Assembly: GCF_022808615.1 (NCBI RefSeq)
Contig: NZ_JAKZKS010000006.1
Span: forward strand, 62,001 to 126,000
Source of the DNA: Bacillus sp. FJAT-47783
GTDB lineage: Bacteria; Bacillota; Bacilli; Bacillales; Aeribacillaceae
Direction: 5' to 3'
DNA: 64,000 bases
Shown: positions 56,750 to 64,000 of the stretch, one piece after another
Layout of the letters: each line of letters begins with the position of its first letter
How positions within the stretch are numbered: position 1 is the stretch's first letter
Position numbers and translations under genes: made by a program
The notes under the pieces: generated by a model
Database searches by the model: none
What the model was told of the DNA's origin: nothing
The model's input: only the letters and a program-made list of their open reading frames with translations

Positions 56750-57676
56750 CTATTTCAACGAAGAAACAATCGTATCAATATTATGTTTGAACATTCCAAT
56801 ATACGTTCCTTCTTCTGTTCCTTCTTCGCCCATTGCATCAGAGAATAACTCTCCACCAATCGTTACTTCATGGCCTTTTTTCTTAGCTCCTTCAACGACT
56901 GCATTAATCGATTTTTCTGAAATACTACTTTCAATAAATACCGCTTTAATATCTCGATCGACTAAAAGTCCAACGATATTTTGTACATCCTTCAATCCAT
57001 ATTCTGAGTCTGTACTTAATCCTTGTAAACCTTCCACTTCAAAGCCGAATGAACGACCGAAATAAGCAAAAGCATCATGTGCTGTCACTAAAACACGGCT
57101 ATTTTCGTTTATTTGTTCAATTTTTTCTACTGATTCGTTATATAAGTCATCTAATTGTTGTTTATAGTCTTCTGCATTTTGTTTAAACTCTTCTTTATGT
57201 TCAGGTGATACTTGAGCTAATTCTTCTGCAACAGTATCAACTGCTATTTTCCATAAATTGATATCAAACCATACGTGCGGGTCATGAGCACCTGGGTTTG
57301 CAGGATCTGTAATTAATTGTTCTTCTTTTATATCTCTTGTAACTGGAACCGTCGGGCGATCTTCAGCCATCTTCTCTAACACTTCTCCCATTTTTCCTTC
57401 AAGGTGTAAACCGTTGTAAAAAATAATATCAGCGCCTTGAAGTTTTTTAATATCACCTTGCGAAGCTTGGTATAAATGAGGGTCTATACCGGGTCCCATT
57501 AATGATTCTGTCTTCACCTTATCCTTACCAACATTTATTACAATATCTTCGATTTGAGCAATCGTTGTTGTTACATGAATTTTCCCATCATTTTCAGTTG
57601 TAGATTCATTACTGCCACAAGCTGCTAATACGAATACCATGAAACTAGCTACTAAACTTAATATCCACTTTTTCAT
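56750..57676 (-). CDS. mntA: Manganese-binding lipoprotein MntA
   Basis: A 308-residue cluster A-I binding protein. The lipobox is VFVLAAC (Cys20). Metal ligands are expected at His in GIDPHLYQAS, His in DPHVWFDI and Glu in VFIESS, with Asp near the C-terminus. It lacks the His-rich loop of zinc proteins, in contrast to the lipoprotein 4 kb away. Together with mntBCD and the MntR box this indicates manganese uptake. Confidence 0.93.
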   Translation of the reverse strand: MKKWILSLVASFMVFVLAACGSNESTTENDGKIHVTTTIAQIEDIVINVGKDKVKTESLMGPGIDPHLYQASQGDIKKLQGADIIFYNGLHLEGKMGEVLEKMAEDRPTVPVTRDIKEEQLITDPANPGAHDPHVWFDINLWKIAVDTVAEELAQVSPEHKEEFKQNAEDYKQQLDDLYNESVEKIEQINENSRVLVTAHDAFAYFGRSFGFEVEGLQGLSTDSEYGLKDVQNIVGLLVDRDIKAVFIESSISEKSINAVVEGAKKKGHEVTIGGELFSDAMGEEGTEEGTYIGMFKHNIDTIVSSLK

Positions 57677-57706
57677 CCTATTTCTCCTCTCTTTTCCATT
57701 CCCACT

Positions 57707-57729
57707 TTTTTTGCCTTAAGGAAAGTTTT
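57707..57729 (-). promoter_or_regulatory. MntR-type operator of mntABCD
   Basis: TTTTTGCCTTAAGGAAAGTT is nearly identical to the MntR site of B. subtilis mntH (TTTTGCCTTAAGGAAAC as I recall). Its centre is a CCTTAAGG palindrome. It lies about 35-50 bp upstream of the mntA ATG, so Mn-loaded MntR would repress the operon. Confidence 0.8.
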
Positions 57730-57778
57730 ATGGCAAAAAAAACAAATATTTAATTAAGTAAAGTGAAACTTCATTCAG

Positions 57779-57985
57779 TGGGGGTTTTTTCATCCCCTAC
57801 TGGATAATCTAAAGGCCCTTGTGACCCACAGGATGTGGGTTACAGAGACGTTGCCACAGAACGTGGAGTTCAATCTCTGTGTTCATTTTTTTCGGACCTT
57901 TACGGGCAGTTGGCCTCCACCTATCTTCTTTGCTTTTCTACAGAATCTTGAGGTGGGGTCTTACTGCCCGTTAAGAGTGGGATAA
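57779..57985 (-). ncRNA. Multi-hairpin RNA-like segment between menC and mntA
   Basis: On the minus strand this 200-bp, GC-richer block folds into at least four hairpins: ACGGGCAGT with ACTGCCCGT (inner CCACCT with AGGTGG); ACAGAGA with TCTCTGT around CCAC-GTGG; ACCCAC with GTGGGT; and GGGG with CCCC at the end. No reading frame over it looks coding. A promoter lies about 50 bp upstream. It could be an independent ncRNA, a long mntA leader, or a relic IS200/IS605-type end with an omega-RNA-like fold. I cannot decide. Confidence 0.4.
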
Positions 57986-58041
57986 ATTTTCCTCAATTTA
58001 TAATATATATACACACGACAAAAAGTTTCCCTTGTACAACA

Positions 58042-58071
58042 AATATAAATGTAAACAAACTTAATTGTCAA
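58042..58071 (-). promoter_or_regulatory. Promoter reading into the structured segment
   Basis: On the minus strand TTGACA (58066-58071) and TATATT (58042-58047) are 18 bp apart. This is after the men terminator and before the multi-hairpin block. Confidence 0.55.
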
Positions 58072-58090
58072 CACTTAAGTTTGGAAGAAT

Positions 58091-58120
58091 AAAAAAAAGA
58101 CTAGCGCTTTAACGCCAGTC
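58091..58120 (-). terminator. Terminator of the men operon or a small RNA
   Basis: GACTGGCG pairs with CGCTAGTC (one G-T mismatch) on the minus strand and is followed by eight T. It is about 180 bp after the menC stop. The stretch 58121-58298 has no gene; it holds AT-rich repeats of TTTTCACTA and G-rich motifs that may be part of a structured 3' RNA. Confidence 0.85.
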
Positions 58121-58298
58121 AATGCCGGAAGGGAAGCCTGTTTTGCTCCTACTTTGCCTTTCGCTAATAGCTTACCGAAATCATTCGAAAGAAACAAACG
58201 CCGAAAATTTATTTTTCACTAGCCAATAACGACTTAAAATTAAATTTTCACTAAGCAATTTTTTGATTTTGACTAGTCATTGAATACACAAAAATATT

Positions 58299-59405
58299 TT
58301 ACGTAAAAGTTTCATAATAACGAGAATATTTTTTTAGCTTTTTCCGATTCACTTCATAGCCAATTCCAGGCTTTTCAGGTATATGGATTACACCATTTGT
58401 CACCGTTACTTCCGGCTCAATAATATCCTCTTTCCAATAACGACTTGATGCAGAAATATCACCGGGTATTGTAAAGTTTGGGAGCGATGCTAAAGCAATA
58501 TTATGTGCACGTGATATCCCCGTTTCTAGCATACCCCCACACCAAATTGGGATGTTGTAATCGCCACATAGGTCATGAATGCGTTTTGATTCCGAAAGTC
58601 CCCCTACACGCCCAGCTTTCACATTAATGATTTGACAACTATTTAATAAAATCGCGCTATAGGCGTCGTGCAAGGAATGAATACTCTCATCTAAGCATAT
58701 AGGCGTTTTTATAAGCTTTTGAAGATCTCGATGTTCTACAAAGTCATCTGAACGAAGTGGCTGCTCAATCATTAGTAAGTGAAATTCATCTAATGCTTGA
58801 AGCTTCTTTACATCCTTTAATGTGTATGCTGAATTTGCATCAACCATTAATGGTAAGTCAGGAAAATGAGTACGAATCTCTTTTAAAAGAGAATAATCCG
58901 TATGAGGACTTATTTTTACTTTAAATCGTTTATATCCCTCTTCTACATGCTTTTCAATATTTGTCAGCATTTTCGGAATCGAATCAATACTAATAACGAC
59001 ACCCGCTTCGATCTCCCGCCTCGTTCCACCAAGCACGTTCGAGAGGGCAAGATTCTGCCTTTTTGCAAATAAATCCCATACAGCCAGTTCGATCCCGGCT
59101 TTCGCCATATGATTTCGTTTTAGCAGTTGAAAGAACCGCTGTAAGTCATTCGGGTGAGCAAACGTTTTCTTTAGAACGATTGGAACAAGGAAATCTTTTA
59201 ATATATGATAGGTTGTTTGGACAGTTTCTTCTGTATACCACGGTGATGAAAAGGCAACTACCTCTCCCCAACCTATTACTCCGTCAGTGTCTATTGCTTC
59301 AATAATCAAACTTTCTCGCTCTCTTACAGTTTCTAAACTTGTTTGAAAGGGAGTTTTCAACTCCATTTCGACATGATAGATTTTCACTTCTTGAATGGTT
59401 ATCAT
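58299..59405 (-). CDS. menC: o-Succinylbenzoate synthase
   Basis: A 368-residue enolase-superfamily enzyme that dehydrates SHCHC to o-succinylbenzoate. The acid-base Lys pair lies in KRFKVKISP (KxK), the metal ligands in LMVDANSAY, IEQPL and CLDESI, and the second Lys in INVKAGRVGG. The length fits the Bacillus type, which may also have N-acylamino acid racemase activity. Its start overlaps the menE stop by 4 bp. Last gene of the operon. Confidence 0.95.
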   Translation of the reverse strand: MITIQEVKIYHVEMELKTPFQTSLETVRERESLIIEAIDTDGVIGWGEVVAFSSPWYTEETVQTTYHILKDFLVPIVLKKTFAHPNDLQRFFQLLKRNHMAKAGIELAVWDLFAKRQNLALSNVLGGTRREIEAGVVISIDSIPKMLTNIEKHVEEGYKRFKVKISPHTDYSLLKEIRTHFPDLPLMVDANSAYTLKDVKKLQALDEFHLLMIEQPLRSDDFVEHRDLQKLIKTPICLDESIHSLHDAYSAILLNSCQIINVKAGRVGGLSESKRIHDLCGDYNIPIWCGGMLETGISRAHNIALASLPNFTIPGDISASSRYWKEDIIEPEVTVTNGVIHIPEKPGIGYEVNRKKLKKYSRYYETFT

Positions 59406-60862
59406 TGTGCATCCAACTTTTCTTGTAATTTTCGTCGTACTAGCTTATTAGCTGCATTTCTCGGTAGTTCATGGACAATGGTAAACCGATGGGGAACTTT
59501 ATACTTTGCCAACCGTTCTTTACAATATGTAATCAATTCTTCTTCTGTCACGTCCTGTTGACAAACGACAAACGCATGCGGTACTTGCCCCCATCTCTCA
59601 TCTTTTTTTCCAACAACCCCCGCCTCTAAGATGGCTTCATGTGACAATAACACCGCTTCTATTTCCGCTGGATAAATATTTTCCCCTCCTGAGACAATTA
59701 AATCGTTACGTCGATCTAAAACATATAGAAAGCCTTCTTCATCCATATAACCGATATCCCCAGAATATAACCATCCATCGCGAATGGCTTTTTCGGTAGC
59801 GTCAGGTCGATTTAAGTATCCACTCGTTACATTCGGACCCTTAATGACAATCTCTCCTTCTTCAAAAGGAGCACATTCTACATTGTCATTCATAATTTTC
59901 ACTTCAACTGGGAATAACGGCTTTCCCGCCGATCCTATTTTGGAAACACAATATTCAGGAGCTAATGTGACAACTTGAGAAGCTGTCTCAGTCATCCCAT
60001 ATGTTTGAAACACTCGAATGTTTTTCTCTTCACATTTTTGCAGCAAAGGTTTAGGAGCCGGCCCTCCCCCTAAAAGCATACACCGAAATGTTGAAGGATA
60101 GGTTTGTTCACCGAGTGCCTCAACCATTTGCTGAAGCATCGTACTAACAACCGATACAATCGTGACACCCTCTTTCATAATCGCTTCATTCATAGTTTCT
60201 GGTTGAAAAGAAGGGTGTAAAACAACGCGCATACCATATATAACACTTCTCATCAAAATTGATAAACCACTAATATGAAAAATTGGCACAGCACAAAGCC
60301 ATGTATCTTCTTGTTGGAGTCCTAAATTTAACATAGACCCCATCGCACTCCACCAGTGGTTGCCAAATGTCTGCTTGACCCCTTTTGGATTCCCTGTTGT
60401 ACCTGATGTATACATAATGGTTGCAACTTTTTGTAAGGAAAAAGAAGATACTACTTCCACATCTGTTTCTTCTAAAGACACGATTTCACTGGATAAAACG
60501 GCGTTCGTTTTCTCATTTAATAACGCGTAGCCTTCCTCATCACAAATTGTAAATGTAACGTTTGCATCGTTTATTTGCCAAATTACTTCTCTTTCCGATA
60601 GACGTGTATTTAATAAAACGATAGCAGCACCTACGTAATGCAATGCATGAATCGTGACGACCATTTCGATACTATTGCGCATGAATATACCAACATAATC
60701 ATTACGTCTTACACCGAAAGTTGTTAGTTGCTTCGCTCTTTTCGTTACTTGTTCATCTAACTGTGAAAACGTTAGATGTTTCCCTTGATATGTTAAAGCA
60801 ATTCTCTCCGGTGTTAAAAAAGCTCGTTGCCTAAGCCAATTTGGAATGCTCGTTAAATCCAT
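59402..60862 (-). CDS. menE: o-Succinylbenzoate-CoA ligase
   Basis: A 486-residue adenylating acyl-CoA synthetase. The AMP-binding P-loop is MYTSGTTGNPKGVKQT; the A5 motif is FQTYGMTETAS, A7 is YSGDIGYMDEEG, and A10 has the catalytic Lys in PRNAANKLVRR. The start at ATG 60862 is 7 bp after AAGGAG and gives the same length as B. subtilis MenE. The frame runs back to 60937, directly at the menB stop, without a ribosome site. The menB-menE gap is 74 bp. Confidence 0.95.
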   Translation of the reverse strand: MDLTSIPNWLRQRAFLTPERIALTYQGKHLTFSQLDEQVTKRAKQLTTFGVRRNDYVGIFMRNSIEMVVTIHALHYVGAAIVLLNTRLSEREVIWQINDANVTFTICDEEGYALLNEKTNAVLSSEIVSLEETDVEVVSSFSLQKVATIMYTSGTTGNPKGVKQTFGNHWWSAMGSMLNLGLQQEDTWLCAVPIFHISGLSILMRSVIYGMRVVLHPSFQPETMNEAIMKEGVTIVSVVSTMLQQMVEALGEQTYPSTFRCMLLGGGPAPKPLLQKCEEKNIRVFQTYGMTETASQVVTLAPEYCVSKIGSAGKPLFPVEVKIMNDNVECAPFEEGEIVIKGPNVTSGYLNRPDATEKAIRDGWLYSGDIGYMDEEGFLYVLDRRNDLIVSGGENIYPAEIEAVLLSHEAILEAGVVGKKDERWGQVPHAFVVCQQDVTEEELITYCKERLAKYKVPHRFTIVHELPRNAANKLVRRKLQEKLDAQ

Positions 60863-60936
60863 CCATTTTCTCCTTCCTTCTAAACATTCACATAATGAAA
60901 ACAGCTCGATGAAATTCATCAAGCTGTTTAAAATCA

Positions 60937-61755
60937 TTAAGGGAAACGAGGGAACTGTTTAAAGTCTGGGTTCCGTTTTTCTTTAAATGCGTCACGGCCT
61001 TCCTTCGCCTCATCAGTTGTATAGTAAAGTAGCGTTGCATCTCCTGCGAATTGTTGCAAACCTGCAAGACCATCTGTATCCGCATTAAAGGATGCCTTTA
61101 AGAAACGAATCGCTGTTGGACTCTTCTCTAGAATTTCATTACACCACTGAACCGTTTCCTCCTCTAATTGTTCCAGTGGCACTACTTTGTTTACAAGTCC
61201 CATCTCATAAGCTTCTTGTGCCGAATATTGACGACATAAATACCAAATTTCTCGCGCACGTTTATGTCCGATAATTCGAGCTAAATATCCCGCTCCATAT
61301 CCAGCGTCAAAGCTACCAACTTTTGGACCTGTTTGACCAAAGATCGCATTTTCAGAGGCAATCGTTAAATCACATACGACATGAAGAACATGTCCTCCTC
61401 CGATCGCATAGCCGTTCACCATCGCAATAACTGGTTTTGGAATGACACGGATTAATCGTTGTAAATCTAAAACGTTTAAACGCGGGATTTTATCTTCCCC
61501 TACATAACCACCATGTCCGCGCACCTTTTGGTCCCCACCAGAACAGAATGCTTTATCTCCAGCACCTGTTAAAATGATGACACCAATTCGATCATCATCT
61601 CGTGCATAGGCACATGCATCAATCATTTCAGCAACCGTTCTTGGTGTAAATGCGTTATGTACATGAGGTCGGTTAATCGTGATTTTCGCGATACCATTAT
61701 ACGTTTCGTAAATAATTTCTTCGTATTCTCTTTCCTTTACCCATTCAATTGCCAT
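60937..61755 (-). CDS. menB: 1,4-Dihydroxy-2-naphthoyl-CoA synthase
   Basis: A 272-residue crotonase-fold enzyme closing the naphthoate ring. [15 protein letters not shown] is the MenB-type active loop, and [21 protein letters not shown] and [14 protein letters not shown] are further family blocks; the Asp in SFDAGYG is a catalytic residue. AGGAGG-type ribosome site. Lies 12 bp after menH. Confidence 0.96.
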   Translation of the reverse strand: MAIEWVKEREYEEIIYETYNGIAKITINRPHVHNAFTPRTVAEMIDACAYARDDDRIGVIILTGAGDKAFCSGGDQKVRGHGGYVGEDKIPRLNVLDLQRLIRVIPKPVIAMVNGYAIGGGHVLHVVCDLTIASENAIFGQTGPKVGSFDAGYGAGYLARIIGHKRAREIWYLCRQYSAQEAYEMGLVNKVVPLEQLEEETVQWCNEILEKSPTAIRFLKASFNADTDGLAGLQQFAGDATLLYYTTDEAKEGRDAFKEKRNPDFKQFPRFP

Positions 61756-61767
61756 GTTGATCCTCCT

Positions 61768-62604
61768 TTATTGTAAACGCTTTCCTTTGTTATTTGTTGA
61801 AAAGCGCTGAATAAACTCACTTACTATTTTACCAAAAATTCGAGATTGTTCCACATGAACTGCATGTCCTGCATTCAGAACAATGTGAACGCGACTATTT
61901 AACAAACGATCATCCATGTCCTGAGCAATTCGACAAAATTTCATATCCTTTTCACCGCAAATGATTAGTACAGGGACTTTTAATTCGTGTAATTTGTGCC
62001 ACCAAGATGGTTGCGAACCAGTCCCCATTCCACGTAAACTATTAGCAAGACCGATCGGGTTATTTTGTAGCCGCTGTTTTCGAATTTGCGTTCTCGTTTC
62101 GTTCGTCAATGATGATTGAGATTGAAATAGCGGGATTCTCTCCCAGTAATCTACAAAGGCTTTCATTCCGTTATTTAAAATAAAGGAAGCTAAGCGCTCA
62201 TCCGACTTTCTTCTATCTATTTTTTCTTGCTCTAATTTCAAACCAGGGGAACTACTTTCAAGTATTAAACTTGACACCATGTTTGGATAAATGGCGGCAA
62301 ATGAAAGGGCTAGGCGCCCTCCCATTGAATAGCCAAGAAAATGAGCTTGATGGATTTGGAGTTGCTCTAAAAGGTTACGTAAATCCTCAACAACCTCCTC
62401 CATTTGATAGCGACTTTCCTCTATTGGGGAATCAGTCTGTCCATGACCGAGTATATCCACTTTAATGAGCTGATAATGAGCTAAATCTTTTTGAATTTCA
62501 TCCCATGTAGAACAATCGCCCGTAAACCCATGTAATAAAACAATCGGCTCACCTTCTCCACAAATTTCAACAAAATAATTTACACCCCGAACGGACATTT
62601 TCAT
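61768..62604 (-). CDS. menH: SHCHC synthase (MenH)
   Basis: A 278-residue alpha/beta hydrolase-fold enzyme that removes pyruvate from SEPHCHC. LLHGFTGDCSTW is the oxyanion region, FLGYSMGGRLAL holds the Ser nucleophile, Asp is in ICGEKDMKF and His in LNAGHAVHVEQ. The ATG overlaps the menD stop (ATGA), so translation is coupled. The start might also be the Met two codons on. Confidence 0.93.
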   Translation of the reverse strand: MKMSVRGVNYFVEICGEGEPIVLLHGFTGDCSTWDEIQKDLAHYQLIKVDILGHGQTDSPIEESRYQMEEVVEDLRNLLEQLQIHQAHFLGYSMGGRLALSFAAIYPNMVSSLILESSSPGLKLEQEKIDRRKSDERLASFILNNGMKAFVDYWERIPLFQSQSSLTNETRTQIRKQRLQNNPIGLANSLRGMGTGSQPSWWHKLHELKVPVLIICGEKDMKFCRIAQDMDDRLLNSRVHIVLNAGHAVHVEQSRIFGKIVSEFIQRFSTNNKGKRLQ

Positions 62605-64000
62605 GACATCAACTCTTTTCGTATTTCCTGGGAAACAGATTGTATGAAATTACGATGAATGTCGACACGATTATGTCGGTTTGTCACGATTTCTAAAAGT
62701 CGAATTCCGCTATGTTCATCAATAAAATGCTTATGTAATTCATTCCATGCTTCAATCTTCTCGTACTCGAACTCATACATTTTCGCAGCATATTCAAACT
62801 TTAAGTTGGTTGGTGTTCCAAATAATGTTTCAAAATGCTTCTTTTCACTCGATTGCGGTAAAAACGAAAAGATGCCGCCTCCGTTATTATTCACGATTAA
62901 AATGGTGATATTGATATCATGCATTTTTCCCGCTAATAATCCATTTATATCATGATAAAATGATAAATCACCAATAATTAAATACGTAGGTCTATTACTT
63001 GCTGCACTAATACCAAGTGCTGTTGATACAATCCCGTCAATGCCATTAGCACCACGATTGGCATATAAATGCACGTTCTTCTCACTTGATTGAAAAAAAG
63101 TGTCAACATCACGTATAGGCATACTATTTCCGATTACAACATTACATTCATCGGGCAACAATTTTTGCAATTCAATATAAAGTCTTCCTTCAAATAACCC
63201 TTCACGTCCACCGGTTACATCACTGACTAATGATTGAACAATTTGATTCGCTTTTTTCCATTGGTACAACCACGATCCATCTTTCTGTTCATTTATCCTA
63301 GCAGATATTTCATCACAGAATACTTTTTCACTACATTGAAGATGATGCTGTGCTAATAGAGAGGGGTCTCGCCAGCCGCCTCCCTGATCGATGACGAATT
63401 GTTCAAGATGAGAATGTTTTTGTATAAATAACGATAATGCTTTTGAAACAGGCATTGCTCCGAATCGAATAATAAGCTCAGGTTGTAATAAATGATGTAG
63501 ATGTTCGTCTTTTAATATAGTATCGTAATTTTCGATAATCAACTCTTTTGAATGGTGACCGAAACGAAGCTGTGATAAAGGATCCGCTAAAATTGGAAAC
63601 TGAAGTGCATTGGCTAAAGATAATACTGATGAAGCAAACCCTTCTTCATATAGCTCTCCACAAATAATGAGTCCTTTTTTTACTGATTTTAGACGCTTCG
63701 CTATTTGTTCAAACATCTCTTCACTTAGAACAGCATGGCTAGATTGTTGACAAATTGACTTCGTTTCTTGCTTTAGTAAAGTCGTCAACGCTTTCAAGTC
63801 TGGAACTAACGGTGCACGAAATGGCATATTAAGATGCACCGGGCCACAAGGTTTTTTCGTCGCTTCAAAAACTCCTCGTGAAACGAGCGTTTTGACGGTC
63901 TGTATTGTCTCCTTTCGATCTTCCGGTAACGGGGCATCCATAAACCATTTTACGTAGTTTCCATACAAATGAATTTGATTAATCGCTTGCGGTGCTCCAA
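62601..64000 (-). CDS. menD: SEPHCHC synthase MenD, 5' end cut by window edge
   Basis: The C-terminal ~466 residues of MenD (normally ~580), a thiamine-diphosphate enzyme that adds 2-ketoglutarate to isochorismate. The frame is open through base 64000 and begins with GAPQAINQIHLYGNYVKWF, a stretch internal to MenD; the apparent TTG start at 63968 is within it. The TPP-binding motif is seen in GDLSFYHDINGL to NNNGGGIF. Other men genes follow in the order H, B, E, C. Truncation is only at the window edge. Confidence 0.93.
   Translation of the reverse strand, partial: GAPQAINQIHLYGNYVKWFMDAPLPEDRKETIQTVKTLVSRGVFEATKKPCGPVHLNMPFRAPLVPDLKALTTLLKQETKSICQQSSHAVLSEEMFEQIAKRLKSVKKGLIICGELYEEGFASSVLSLANALQFPILADPLSQLRFGHHSKELIIENYDTILKDEHLHHLLQPELIIRFGAMPVSKALSLFIQKHSHLEQFVIDQGGGWRDPSLLAQHHLQCSEKVFCDEISARINEQKDGSWLYQWKKANQIVQSLVSDVTGGREGLFEGRLYIELQKLLPDECNVVIGNSMPIRDVDTFFQSSEKNVHLYANRGANGIDGIVSTALGISAASNRPTYLIIGDLSFYHDINGLLAGKMHDINITILIVNNNGGGIFSFLPQSSEKKHFETLFGTPTNLKFEYAAKMYEFEYEKIEAWNELHKHFIDEHSGIRLLEIVTNRHNRVDIHRNFIQSVSQEIRKELMS

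Noticed and set aside
57779-57985. yybP-ykoY manganese riboswitch before mntA
   Set aside because: The conserved loop sequences of that class are not present, despite the fitting neighbour.
62601-64000. menD as a truncated pseudogene
   Set aside because: The reading frame is open to the window edge and starts with internal MenD sequence, so only the window is truncated.

Overview
This 64-kb window is a Firmicutes chromosome segment from the family Bacillaceae, close to Bacillus sensu lato. Reasons: low G+C; strong AGGAGG ribosome sites; frequent TTG starts; a Leu T-box, a SAM-I riboswitch and a B12 riboswitch; sigma-B-like and sigma-E-like promoters; and gene order matching the B. subtilis yt* region (ytiP, ytzE, ytgP, ytfP, leuS, yttB, ytrAEF, ytzC, ytqAB, ytpBA, ytoA, metK, pckA, ytmBA, ytlACD, ytkD, dps, luxS, ytjA, mntABCD, men). 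I saw no tRNA, rRNA, CRISPR array, prophage or intact insertion sequence.

Layout. 1-5.5 kb: end of a purine permease, small HTH protein YtzE, a pseudouridine synthase plus a MurJ/YtgP-type flippase, and flavoprotein YtfP. 5.5-19.7 kb: a 15-gene minus-strand vitamin B12 operon (anaerobic, cobalt-early route) laid out like the Bacillus megaterium cobI operon. It starts at a cobalamin riboswitch with a terminator and runs cbiW-cbiH60-cbiX-cbiJ-cbiC-cbiD-cbiET-cbiL-cbiF-cbiG-cbiA-cobT-(precorrin-2 dehydrogenase)-cobA-btuR. Compared with B. subtilis gene order this block looks inserted. 20-24 kb: a putative sporulation pair (Cse60-like), a rhodanese and T-box-controlled leuS. 24-27.7 kb: a 3-hydroxybutyrate dehydrogenase and GntP permease behind a clear -24/-12 promoter, next to a PAS/AAA+ sigma-54 activator. 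27.8-31.6 kb: an MFS carrier and a reduced ytrA-ytrE-ytrF operon whose permease gene has an in-frame stop.

32-48 kb: tRNA-modification genes ytqA/ytqB, terpenoid and lipid genes ytpB/ytpA, ytoA, a PAP2 phosphatase plus glycosyltransferase, metK with SAM riboswitch, pckA with a CcpN-like operator, a DAACS symporter, ytmB/ytmA, the ytlACD ABC importer and ytkD. 48-58 kb is rich in metal and stress functions: dps (sigma-B-like promoter), a Zur-box-preceded ycgR/ycgQ-like pair, luxS, yidD, a Zur-box-preceded orphan zinc-binding lipoprotein, and mntABCD preceded by an MntR box. 58-64 kb is the menaquinone operon menD(partial)-menH-menB-menE-menC.

The main less-explained items are a multi-hairpin RNA-like segment with its own promoter between mntA and menC, a candidate overlooked small frame between cbiJ and cbiC, the interrupted ytrF, and several intergenic repeats. 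I found no convincing wholly new multi-gene system. The strongest unexpected regulatory inference is zinc control of the ycgRQ-like pair.
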